Source of the DNA: Sapria himalayana
Taxonomy: Eukaryota; Streptophyta; Magnoliopsida; Malpighiales; Rafflesiaceae
NCBI GenBank assembly: GCA_029783825.1
Contig: JAREIK010002038.1
Location: 50,466 to 114,465, forward strand
Direction: 5' to 3'
Length of the DNA stretch: 64,000 nucleotides
Position numbers and translations under genes: made by a program. The notes beneath the pieces were generated by a model. The model searched no databases, had not been told where the DNA came from, and worked only from the letters and a program-made list of their open reading frames with translations. Of this stretch, positions 14,004 to 26,032 are shown piece by piece; position 1 is the stretch's first letter, and each line of letters begins with the position of its first letter.

Positions 14004-15667
14004 GTATTTATAAATAATATATAAATATCTATCAATAAATAATAGTTTATTAATTTATTTTTTGATCACTATTATATTTATATTTATATTTAGTTTATTA
14101 ATATCTATCAATACAATTGTTTATTTTTAATTTACATGATTTATAATTATTAAGTTTATTATAACTAAATATTGTATTCACATTTGAAAAAAATTTAAAA
14201 ATTATTATATTTATAAAGGTTATAACCTTCAAAATTGATAAAAAATTTGAAAAATAATTTTTTTGTTATTTCATTATTTAAATAAAACATATAAACTACT
14301 AAATGCCTAAACACTTAAATTACTAAACTCCTATATACTTAAACCATTAAACCAGTATACCCTAAATAAGTAATCATAAATCTCATTTTTATTTGTATAC
14401 ATTATAATTTTAATATTCATTTTAATTATTTATTAGTTTATTTTTATAGAAATATTAAATGCAAAATAAAATTATGACTGAGACAATATAATTTAAATAA
14501 TTTATCTTCATCACAAAAATTTATAAGCTTATAAAAAGAATCAAAAATTTAAAAATAAAAAATTATTATTTAGTAATATATTTTACTTTGATTTTGAATC
14601 ATTTTAGGTTTTGCAAATATATTTTAATTAATATCTATCTTATTAATAATAGTTTATTAATCTATTTTATGATCAGTATTATAATATCGATCAATAAAAT
14701 TATTTATATTTAATTTACATGATATTTAATTTTTATGATTATTATAATTAAATATTGTATTAACATTTGAAAAACAATTAAAAATTATAATATTTTCAAT
14801 AGTTATAACCTTGAAAATGATAAAAAATCATAAAAATAATTTTTTTGTTATTTAATTATTTAAATAATAACTATAAACCAAAAATTACCTAAATTCTTAA
14901 ATTACTAAACTCCTAAACCCTAATAATGCTGCACCATGCACACATAGCGACGGACAACAGTACACACTTGCACATATTCTTGTCCATTTTGGTGTAGCAT
15001 TTAGAGGGGCCAGCAAGTCCTGGAAGCAGCCAGAAGTATGGGCCACCAGCTTGTAGAGGGCCTCTCTTGCAAGCCGGGATTATAATATTCAGACAACTTA
15101 AGAGACCGAGCAAAGTGGTCGGGAGTAAACCCAGGAGTAGCTAGGAGTGAGTCCCACTAGCCCTATCAGGCAGCATAGCGGGCAACCCAACCGCCACCCA
15201 ACAGGAGTAGCGGGTAATCCATGATTAATTGGAGAGCCGGAAAAATCCGAAGCATCACCTAGCAGGGCCAGTAAGCAATGGAGTCCAGACCAGCCACACG
15301 TGACCAAAAGATTCAAACTTGTAGTTTATGTTTGTAGTATTATTTGTATTTTGGACTTTGTATGCACCATGTACTTGTAGAGACGGATCATGACATACTA
15401 ACACATACAATCTTGTCTGTTCTCTATGTATCATGCAATGAGGGCAACTGGTCCCATGAGTATCTCTAAGTGGTCCCACTAATGCATTTTGTAAATACAC
15501 ATTAGGCGATGCTAGACTCTCGGGAGCAGAAGACCCATCTTTATAGCATTTTGTAATTTTACTTATATTCTAGCTTGGTTGTACGTCTAGATAATTAGAC
15601 TATGAGATGGACCACATCACACATGCACATCGATGCAAGCATATTTTTTGATATTTTGTCGGTGCAG

Positions 15668-16125
15668 CATTCAGCTACTTCTTGGAGCTTGAGGAGGAAG
15701 CATTCTAACCCAAGAGATACACTTTTGAGGATCATTGGAGCAAAAGAATGTGGAATTCAGAGGTGAGAATGAATTGACAATGTTCCGTAGATATGGACTT
15801 GTGGATTTATGGGTATTCAGTTTTACATGTATTCTATTGCATAGTAATGACATAGGCAAAAGCTTGATGCTGCATGTCACACACATGTACAATCTTATAT
15901 TTGCATAGTTTAATATGGTGCATCATTTTGGTTCCTCCAAAAGGCTTGGACAAATCCGAATGGAAAAGTTACGAGGCGCATAATGACTCATTGCCAACTC
16001 TGAAGTCCGGGAATGCCAGGTGATTTTACTTGTATTTGTATGCTTGGAATTAATAGGCATTATATTTTTTTATGTATTTTATGCATAGAATCATTAAGGT
16101 GCATAGGATTTGGTTGGCTGCCTAA
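15668..16125 (+). pseudogene. Possible three-exon gene fragment, function unknown
   Basis: Three segments keep one open frame if joined at GT-AG sites: 15,668-15,762 (after TCGGTGCAG, before GTGAGAAT), 15,909-16,019 (after TTGCATAG, before GTGATTTT) and 16,089-16,125 (after ATGCATAG, ending at TAA 16,123-16,125). The codon phases agree at both junctions. The product would be about 80 codons, with a basic stretch S-L-R-R-K-H-S-N-P-R-D-T-L-L in the first exon and W-K-S-Y-E-A-H-N-D-S-L-P in the second. I do not recognise the family, and there is no start codon upstream that I trust. This looks like the 3' end of a host gene carried here unspliced. It could instead be a chance open path or a noncoding transcript. 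Confidence 0.4.
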
Positions 16126-16190
16126 ATTAGTCTGCTTTTTAGTCTCTTGTAAGTTGTGTGCCTAAATGATAAAGAAAGTGTGTATTTTCC

Positions 16191-16235
16191 AAAAAAAAAA
16201 ACAAATAAAAACAAATAAAAACAAATAAAAACAAT
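16191..16235 (+). repeat. A-rich tail with ACAAATAAAA repeats
   Basis: A run of 11 A residues follows TGTATTTTCC and runs into three copies of ACAAATAAAA and a partial fourth. The position, about 65-110 bp after the stop codon of the possible gene fragment, suits a decayed poly(A) or non-LTR-type tail. A simple-sequence origin is equally possible. Confidence 0.6.
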
Positions 16236-17409
16236 AAACCATAAACATTAAATTCTAAACCTTCAACCATAAACTATAACCCTAATCCATAAACCCTAAA
16301 TCCTAAATCTCATGTTTTGCACTTTTATAATCAAATGACTAAGTGTTAAATTTAAATTGAAATTTACAACTTTTAGGAATGTCAAAAATTTATCTTTTTG
16401 TATTGTAACACAAAGTCATGACTCAAGGGGTGAGTTATGGATTAAGTCTCTTTCTTGCTTTAGATTATTGTAGCATTAGCAATGGTCATGATTGTATATT
16501 TTGTCTCTAGAACACAAAATCATATCGATGAGAATATGTCATAACTTGTGTCTCTTTGTTGAACATATTGTTATGGAAATAAAAGTAATCTTGAATACAT
16601 ATTTAATCACTATAATACGAGGTCACAGTATTGGATATGACTATTGCTTGTGCATTTTATCTTTATATTGCAAAGTCATTGCACTAGGAATGATTGTAAC
16701 TTTGGACATTCCTCAAGAGCAAAAGTCATGACCCTAGAAATAGTTAAAGCTCGAGTACTACTCTTTATAACTTTCTATAGCTAAAATTCTTGGGATTGGA
16801 AATATCACTATGGCTTTTTCCTTTGATTTGTTACCTCAAGTGTCAATATGCAAGACTAATATTTTGAGCAATGATTAAAAATTTTTATACATTTGAATAT
16901 GATTTATTTACACATTTTTGGGTATTGTGAGCTTGTATACATAACTCATTTAATATAAAAAGAAAGAAATGATACTTTTCATGTCCATGAGGATATAAAA
17001 AAAAGGCTTATACATGCCAATAAAATAAATTTTTGTTCCTTGATTGAAAAAGAGCCCATACTTCTTGCCCTGCTCAAACCGCCCTGGGGCTAGTTTGTTC
17101 TAATAGGGTACAAGGTGGTTATTTTTTTAGAGGTGAACTATGTTTTAACAAAATTGCTTTGAGTGTCTGCATGAGAGATATTTTATAAAAAATTAAAATA
17201 ATAAATATAAATAGCATCCTCAACAACTAGCTATTTCAACACATAGCGGTACAACTTTGGTTTAGTCTGTTAGCGTACATGAGTCAAATTATCTTTTATA
17301 GCCCAGTGATTCAACATCAAATATGATGAGACATAATAGAGATAAAGTAAAAGCTCCTATTATTTTGGTTAGAGCTATAGCAATCTTTCTAGAATTGCGA
17401 GAGGAACAA

Positions 17410-20400
17410 AATAAATTATTTTAATTATTCATTATAATTTTAATTATTATTCGAATTATTTATCAGTTTATTTTTATAGAAATATTAATTACAAAATAAA
17501 TTATTAGTAAGATAGATCTAATTTTAATTAAACTAGTATTTCCTAAATAATAAAGAATAAATCTCATATTTTTTTTCATTTTAATTTTAAATATTCAAAT
17601 TTAATTATATATTTGTTTATTTATATATAAATATTAATTACAAAATAAATTTTGAGTTACACAAATATAATTTGTGTACATTATTTTTCATCGAAATAAT
17701 ATAGATAAACTTTTTAAAAAAAAATTTCAAAACAAAAAATTAATATATAGTAATATATTTTGATTTGCTTCTGAATCATTTTATGTTTTGTAATTATATT
17801 TTAATTGATATCTATCTTATTAATAATATATTTTTAAGTAATTTTTTGATCATTATTAGAATATTTATTAATAAAATAGTTTATATTGAATTTATATGAT
17901 ATATAAATATAATGATTATTATAACTAAATATTGAATTCACTTTTCAAAAAAATTTAAAAATTATTATATTTCAAAGGTTCTAACCTTTGAAAAAGAGAA
18001 AAAATAATAAAAATAATTTTTTTGTAATTTATTTTTTAAATAAAACCTATTGATCAAAAAAATGATTACTTACTTAAATTAGTAAGCTTATAAATCCTGA
18101 AACCCCTAAATACATAAACCTTTTAACAGCTTTATACTACTTAATAAATAATAAATCTCATTTTTATTTCTATTTATTATAATTTTAAATATTCATTTTA
18201 ATTATTTATAGTTTAATTTTTTAGAAAAATTAATTACAAAATAATTTTCGAGTGAGACAGATATTATTTAAATAATTTATTTTAATAAAAAAAATATAAG
18301 CTTATAAAAATAAGAAAAATTTTAAAAATTTAATATTATTATTTAGTAATATATTTTGATTTGAATTTGAATCATTTTGTGTTATGTAAATATATTTTAA
18401 TTAATATATATATATTATTAATTATAGTTTATTAATTTAATTTTTGATCATTATTATAATATTTATCATTAAAATTACTTATATTGAATTTATCTGATAT
18501 ATAATTAGTAGGATTAATAGAATTATACATGATATTCACATTTCAAAAAATTATAAATATTATTTTATTTTTGAAGGTTATAACCTTTGAAAATCAGAAA
18601 AAATCAAAAATAGAATTTTAAATTTTTATTATATAAATAATACCTATAAACCAATAAATGCCTAAAAACACAAATTAAGAAACTCCTAAACAACAAAACT
18701 CCTAAATAATCAAACCATTAAACCGGTATACCATATATAATAAATCATAAATCTCATTTTAATTTGTATTCATTAAAATTTTAAATATTCATTTTAATTA
18801 TATATTAGTTTATTTTTTATAGAAATATCAATCACAAAATAAATAATGAGTGAGACAAATATAATTTTAATAATTTTTTTTAAACAAAAAAATAAGCTTA
18901 TATAAAGAAGTAAAAATTTAAAAACAAAAAATTATTATTTAGTAATATATTTTACTTTGATTTTGAATCAATATATATAGGTTTTTCAATTATATTTTAA
19001 TTGCGATCAATCTTATTAATAGTAGTTTATTAATTTATTATTTAATCATTTTTATAATATCGAACAATAAATTACTTATATTCAATTAAAATGTTTTATA
19101 ACTATTAAGTTATTATAACTAAATATTATATTTACATTTTAAATAATTTAAAATTATTATATTTTCAAAGGTTACAAACTTCAAAAAAAAATCAAAAAAT
19201 TAAATTTTTTTTTCATTCTTTAAAAAAAATTATAAATCACTAAACGTCTAAACAATTAAATCTCTAGACTCCTAAACCCCAAAACTGCCTAAATAATTAA
19301 ACCATTAAACCTATATAACCTAAATAATAAATAATAAATCTCATTTTATTTGTCTTCCGTATAATTTTAAATATTCATTTTAATTATTTTTTAGTTTATT
19401 TTTATTTAAATATTAAGTACAAGTTAAATAATTAATGAGACATTTAATTTAAATAAATTATTTTTTATGAAAAAAATATAAGCTTATAAAAATAAACAAA
19501 ATTTCAAAAATTTAAAATTTTATTTAGTAATATAATTTAATTTGATTTTGAATTATTTTGGGTTCTACAAATATATTTTAATTAATATCTGTCTTATTAA
19601 AAATAATTTATTAATTTATTTTTTGATAATCAAAATAATATATATTAATAAAATTTTTATATTGAATTTACATCAAATATAATTATTAAGATTATTATAA
19701 CTAAGTATTGTATTCATATTTTAGAACTATTAAAAATTTATTATATTTTCAAAGGTTATAACCATTGAAAATAACGAAAATTCATAAAAATAAATTTTTC
19801 GTTATTTCATTGACTAAATAAAACTTATAAACACCTAAATGTGTAAACATATAAATCAATAAAATCATTAACCCCAAAAACTCAATAAACTTAAACCATT
19901 AAATAGGTATACCCGAAATAATAAATCATAAATCTCATTTGTATTAGTATTCAATATAATTTTATATATACATTTTAATTATTTATTAGTTTATTTTTAT
20001 AGAAATATAAATTAAAAATAAATTAATAGTTAGATAAATATAATTTAAATAATTTATTTTTAATCAAAAAATATATAAGCTTATAAATGGATACAAAAAT
20101 TTAAAATTAATATTTAGTAAAATATTTCACTTTGATTTTGAATCATTTTATGTTTTGTAAATATATTTTAAACAATATTTATCTTATTAATAATTGTTTA
20201 TTATCTTTTGTACAATCATTATTATAATATATATCAATATAATTGATTATATTGAATTTACATGATATTTAATTATTATGATTATCATAACTAAATATAG
20301 TTTTTACATTTAAAAAAAATTTAAAAATATGTATAGTTTCAAAGGATATATCCTTCAAAAATGAGAACAAATAACAAAATATTTTTTTTTGTTATTTTAT

Positions 20401-23400
20401 TTTTTAAGTAAACCTATAAACTACTAAATGCCTAAACACTTAAATCACTAAATTCTTAAATCCCAAAACTCCTAAATATATAATCTTTTAAACCTGTATA
20501 TTTTATCTTATTAATAATTGTCTTATTTAATATCTATTTATTAATATATTTTACTTTGATTTTGAATCATTTTAGGTTTTGCAAATAAATTTTATTTAAT
20601 ATCTATCTTATTAATAATAGTTTATAAATTTATTTTATTATCATCATCATAATATCTATAAAAATTTATATTGAATTTACATAATTTATAATTATTTAGA
20701 TTATTATAACAAAATAATATTTTAATATTTTAAAAAAATTTAAAAATTATTAAGTTTTCAAAGGAGATAAATTTTGAAAATAAGAAAAAAAAATTGATTT
20801 TTTTGTTATTAGATTTTTTAAATAAAATCTATAAACCACAAAATACCTAAATTCTTATTGACTAAACTCCTAAACCCTGAAGCCCATAAATACATAAGCC
20901 TTTAAATTAGTATACTCTAAATAATAAATAATAAATCACATTTTTATTAGTATTCATTATAATTTTAAAAATTCATTTTAATTATTTATTAGTTTATTTT
21001 TATTGAAATATTAATTAAAAAATAAATTATTAGTGAGACGGATATAATTTAAATAATTTATTTTTAATCAATAAAATATAAGATCATAAAAAAGGGAAAA
21101 TTTTTAAAAAAATATTATTATTTAGTATTTTATTTTAATTTAATTTTGAATAATTTTAGATTTAGCAATTATATTTTAATTAATATCATTCTAATTAATA
21201 ATAGTTTATTAATTTATTTATTGATCATTATTATAATATCTATTAATAAAATTATTTATATTGATTTTACATTATATATAATTATCAAGATTATTATAAC
21301 TAAATATTATATTCACATTTTAAAAAAAATTAAAAATTAATATATTTTCAAAGGTTATAAACATCAAAAATTAGATAAAATCACTTAAGGCATAAACACT
21401 TGAATGACTAAACCCAAAAACTCCTAAATACTTAAACCATTAAACCTATATATCCTGAATAATAAATAATAAATCTCAATTTTATTTGTATTCATTATAA
21501 TTTTAATTATTTATTTTAATTATTTATTTTAATTATTTATTAGTATATTTTTATAGAATTATAAATTACAAAATAAATTATGAGGAAGACAAATATAATT
21601 TATATAATTTATTTTTAATAACAAAAATATTAACTTATATAAAAAGCAAAATTATATAAAAAATTATTATTTAGTAATATATACTTTGATTTTGAATAAA
21701 TTTAGATTTTGCAAATATATTTTAAATAATATCTATCTTATAAATAATAGTTTATTAAATTTTTTTTGATCATTATTATAATATCTAGCAATGTAATTAT
21801 TTATATTGAATTTAAATGACTTATAATTATTAAGATTATTATAACTTAATATTATATTTACATTTGAAAAAATTTAAAAATTATTATATTTTCAAATGTT
21901 ATAACCTTTGAAAATGTGAAAAAATATAAAAAATATTTTTTTTATTATTTCATTATTTAAATAAAACTTATAAACCACTAAATGCCTAAAAACATAATTC
22001 ACTAAACTTCTAAACAACAAAAAAACTAAATACATAATTCACTAAACTTCTAAACAACAAAAAAACTAAATACATAAACCATTAAACTGTTATACATTAA
22101 TAATAATTCATAAATCTCATTTTAATTTTTTTTCAGTATAATTTTAAATTTTTATTTTAATTATTTAATAGTTTATTTTTTTAGAAATATTAATTACCAA
22201 ATAAATTATTAGTAAGACAGATATAATTTAAATTAAACCGGTATACCTTAAATAATAAAGAATAAATATCATTTTTTTAATTATAACTTTAAATATCATT
22301 TTAATATTTATTTGTTTATTTTTATATAAATATTAATTACAAATTAAATTATGAGTTAGACAAATATAATTTATATAAATAATTTTTCATCAAAAAAATA
22401 TAGATAAACTTTTAAAAAGAAAATAAAATTTCAAAACTAAAAATTATTATATAGTAATATATTTTGTTTTGCTTCTAAATCATTTTTGGTTTTGTAATTA
22501 TATTTTAATTGATATCTATCTTATTAATAATAGATTATTATTTTATTTTTTTAATAATTATTAGAATATCTATCAATAAAATTATTTATATTGAATTTAT
22601 ATGAAATATAAATATAATGATTATTATAACTAAATATTGAATTAACCTTTGAAAAAAAATAACAATTATTATATTTTCAAAGGTTATAAACTTTGAAAAT
22701 ATCAAAAAATAATAAAAATAAATTATTTGTTTTTTTATTTTTTAAATAAAACCTATAAACCACTAAATGCATACACAATTAAATCAGTAAACTTTTAAAC
22801 CCCGTAATACCTAAATATATAAACCATTAAACCACTATATAATACATAAAAATTAATAAATCTAATTTTTATTTCTATTTTATATAATTTTAAATATTCA
22901 TTTTAATTATTTATTAGTTTATTTTTATAAATATATTTATTAAAAAATAAATTATGAGTGCAAAAAATATAATTTAAATAATTTATTTTTAATCAAAAAA
23001 GATATATACGCTTATAAAAGAAGTAAAATTTAAAAATTAAAATTATTATTCAGTGATATATTTTACTTTAATTTTGAATCAATTTGTGTTTTCTAAATAT
23101 TTTTTAATTAATATCTATCTTATTATTAATTGTTTATTGATTTAATTTTTGATCATTATTATAATATCTATCAATAAAATTATTTATATTGAATTTATAT
23201 GATATATAATTATTTATATTATTATAACTAAATATTGTATTCACATTTCATAAAATCTTAAATTTTATTATATTTTCATAGGTTACAACCTCTGAAAATG
23301 AGAAAATATTACAAATGTTTTTTTGTTATTTTATTGTTTAAATAAAACTTATAAAATACTAAATGCCCAAAAACATAAATCTGTAAACTCCTAAATGTCA

Positions 23401-26032
23401 AAACCATTAAACTAGTATACATTAATAATAAATCAAAAATCTCATTTTAATTTTTATTAAGTATAATTTTAAAATTTTATTTTAATTATTTATCAGTTTA
23501 TTTTAATAGAAATATTAATTACAAAATAAATTATTAGTGAGACAGATCTAATTTAAATTAAACCAGTATTCCCTAAATAATAAATAATAAATCTCATTTT
23601 TTTCCATTATAATTTTAAATATTTATTTTAATTATTTATTTGTTTATTTTTATATAAATATTAATTACAAAATAAATTATAAGTTACACAAAATATAATT
23701 TATAAAAATTATTTTTCATCAAAAAAATATAGATAAACTTTTTAAATGAAAAAAAAATTACAAAACAAAAAATTATTATATAGTAATATATATTTGATTT
23801 GCTTCTGAATCATTTTAGGTTTTTTAATTATATTTTAATTGATATCTATCTTATTAATTATATATTATTAATTTATTATTTGATCTTTATTAGAATATTT
23901 TTCAATAAAATGTTTATATTGAATTTATATGATATCTAAATATAAATATTATTATAACTAAATATTGTATTCACTTAAAGAAAATATGTTAAAATTATTA
24001 TATTTTCAAAGTTTATAAAATTTGAAAATGTCAAAAATAAAAAAAAATAATTTTTTTGTTATTTCATTGTTTAATTAAAACCTATACGCCACAAAATGTC
24101 TAAGCACTTAAATAACTAAACTAGAAAATTTTGATACCCCTATATAGATAATCGTTTAAATGTGTATCCCCTAAATAATAATTAATAAATCTCATTTTTA
24201 TTTGTTTTCATTTTAATTTAAAAAATTCTTTTTGATTTTTTACTTATATATATATTAATTATAAAATAAATTATGAGTTAAAAATATAATTTATAAAAAT
24301 TATTTTTCATCAAAAAATAGATAAGCTTATAAAAAGAATAAAAATTTTAAAACAAATAATTATTATTAAGTAATATATTTTGCTTTGCTTTTGAATCATT
24401 TTAGGTTTTGATATTATATTTTAAGTAATATCAATCTTATTCATAAAAGATTTTTAATTTATTTTTTGATAATTATTAGAATATCTATCAATAAAATAGT
24501 TTATATTGATTTTCTATGATATATAATTATTATAATTATTATAAATAAATATTTATTCACTTTTGAAAAAAATTTAAAAATTATTATATTTTCAAAGGTA
24601 ATAATCTTTTAAAATATCAAAAAATAATAAAAATAATTTTTTTTATTTTTTTTCTTAAAATAAAACCTATAAACCACTAAATGCATACACAGTTAAATCA
24701 GTAAACTTCTAAACCCCGTAATGCCTAAATACATAAACCATTAAACTATTATATACTACTTAATAATTAATAAATCTAATTTTTATTCCTATTTATTATA
24801 ATTTTAAATATTCATTTTAATTATTTATTAGTTTATTTTTATTGAAATATTTATTATAAAATAAAGTATGTGTGCGACAAATATAATTTAATTAATTTAT
24901 TTTTAATAAAAAAAATATACGGTTCTAAAAGAAGTAAAAATTTAAAAATTAAAAATTATTATCTAGTAATATATTTTACTTTAATTTTGAATCAATTTGG
25001 GTTTTGTAAATATTTTTTAATTAATATCTATCTTTTTATTAATGGTTTATTAATTTAATTTTTGATCATTATTATATTGTCTATCAATAAAATTGTTTAT
25101 ATTAAATTTATATGATATATAATTATTAATATTTATATAACAAAATATTGTATTCACAATTCAAAAAATTGTTAATATTATTATATTTTCAAAGGTTATA
25201 ACTTATGAAAATGAAAACAAATAATCGAAAATTTTTTTGTTATTTTATTTTTTTATATAAAACCTATAAATCACTAAAAGCCTAAAAATATAAACCGCTA
25301 AACTCCTAACGACAAAACCTCGAAATACTTAAACTATTAAAATGGTATACATTAATAATAAATCTTAAATCTCATTTTAATATTTATTTAGTATAATTTA
25401 AAATTTTTATTTTAAATATTTATCAGTTTATTTTTATAGAAATATTAATTACAAAATAAATTATTAGTGAGACGAAACTAATTTAGATTAAACCGATATC
25501 CCTAAATTATAAATAATAAAAAATAAATCTCATTTTTTTTATTATAATTTTAAATATTCATTTTAATTATTTATTTGTTTATTTATATATAAATATTAAT
25601 TACAAAATAAATAATGAGTTTGATATAAATAATTTATATAAATTATTTTTCATCAAAAAAATATAGATAAACTTATTAAAAGAAAAAAAAATTCAAAACA
25701 AAAAATTATTATATAGTAATATATTTTTCATTGCTTTTGAATCATTTTATGTTTTGTAATTATATTTTAATTAATATCTATCTTATTATTAATGGATTAT
25801 AAATTTATTTTTTGATTATTATTAGAATATTTATTAATAAAATTGTTTATATGGAATTTATATAATATATAAATATAATGATTAATATAACTAAATATTG
25901 TATTCACATTTGAAAAAAATTTAAAAATTATTATATTTTCAAATGTTATAACCTTTGAAAATATCAAAAAATAATAAAAATAAATTTTTTATTATTTTAA
26001 TTTTTAAATAAAACCTATAAATCACTAAATGC
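17410..26032 (+). repeat. AT-rich satellite array, orientation A (block 3)
   Basis: Tandem monomers resume after the insert, with palindromes near 17.97, 18.57, 19.17, 19.75, 20.34, 20.76, 21.35, 21.90, 22.68, 23.28, 24.01, 24.59, 25.19 and 25.94 kb. At about 20,500 the C-rich box jumps straight into CTGTATATTTTATCTTATT, a rearrangement shared with about 34,340. The short spacing 20.34-20.76 reflects that deletion. The block ends with CTAAATGC (26,025-26,032), the left target duplication of hAT copy 2. No gene seen. Confidence 0.92.
21992..22071 (+). repeat. Perfect 40-bp tandem duplication in the C-rich box
   Basis: 21,992-22,031 and 22,032-22,071 are identical (starting ACATAATTCACTAAACTTCT). 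Perfect identity in an otherwise diverged array means the duplication is recent. Confidence 0.95.

Larger units (their letters stand above)
4950..14924 (+). repeat. AT-rich satellite array, orientation A (block 2)
   Basis: About ten kilobases of tandem monomers, counted by the GGTTATAACC-type palindromes near 5.46, 6.22, 6.99, 8.14, 8.73, 9.34, 9.93, 10.59, 11.19, 11.77, 12.51, 13.09, 13.83, 14.21 and 14.79 kb. Spacing is mostly either about 580-605 or about 742-765 bp. At about 7,570 a monomer jumps over its palindrome and C-rich box, a deletion junction. The palindrome at about 10,590-10,612 has three extra bases in its centre. At 13,981-14,003 there is a small foldback. No gene is visible; all ORFs are short and AT-driven. 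Confidence 0.92.
14925..17409. other. Non-satellite insert of about 2.5 kb, unclassified
   Basis: Base composition changes abruptly to near-normal plant DNA at about 14,925-14,930 and back at about 17,405-17,415. About 80-90 bp of satellite is missing between the two flanks, and I see no target duplication. The part 14,930-15,660 has no recognisable coding sequence. The part 15,668-16,125 may be a gene fragment with introns. An A-rich tail lies at 16,191-16,235, followed to about 16,310 by degenerate ACCCTAAA-like sequence. The part 16,310-17,409 is of unknown origin, with only one 79-codon ORF (16,492-16,731) that I do not trust. I found neither LTR ends nor transposase motifs. Confidence 0.7.

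Noticed and set aside
14925..15671. AATGCTGCACC / GGTGCAGCATT as ends of a 750-bp MITE
   Set aside because: The 11-bp inverted match is perfect, but no target duplication flanks it and the right copy overlaps a plausible splice acceptor, so it may be chance.
14925..17409. Helitron or organelle DNA as the origin of the insert
   Set aside because: I saw no TC...CTRR ends with a terminal hairpin, and recognised no plastid or mitochondrial gene in it.
21146..21340. 64-codon ORF in satellite (similar ones at 24,870, 34,472, 39,282 and 57,820)
   Set aside because: I/N/Y/K-rich translations of AT-rich monomers with no constant frame between monomers.
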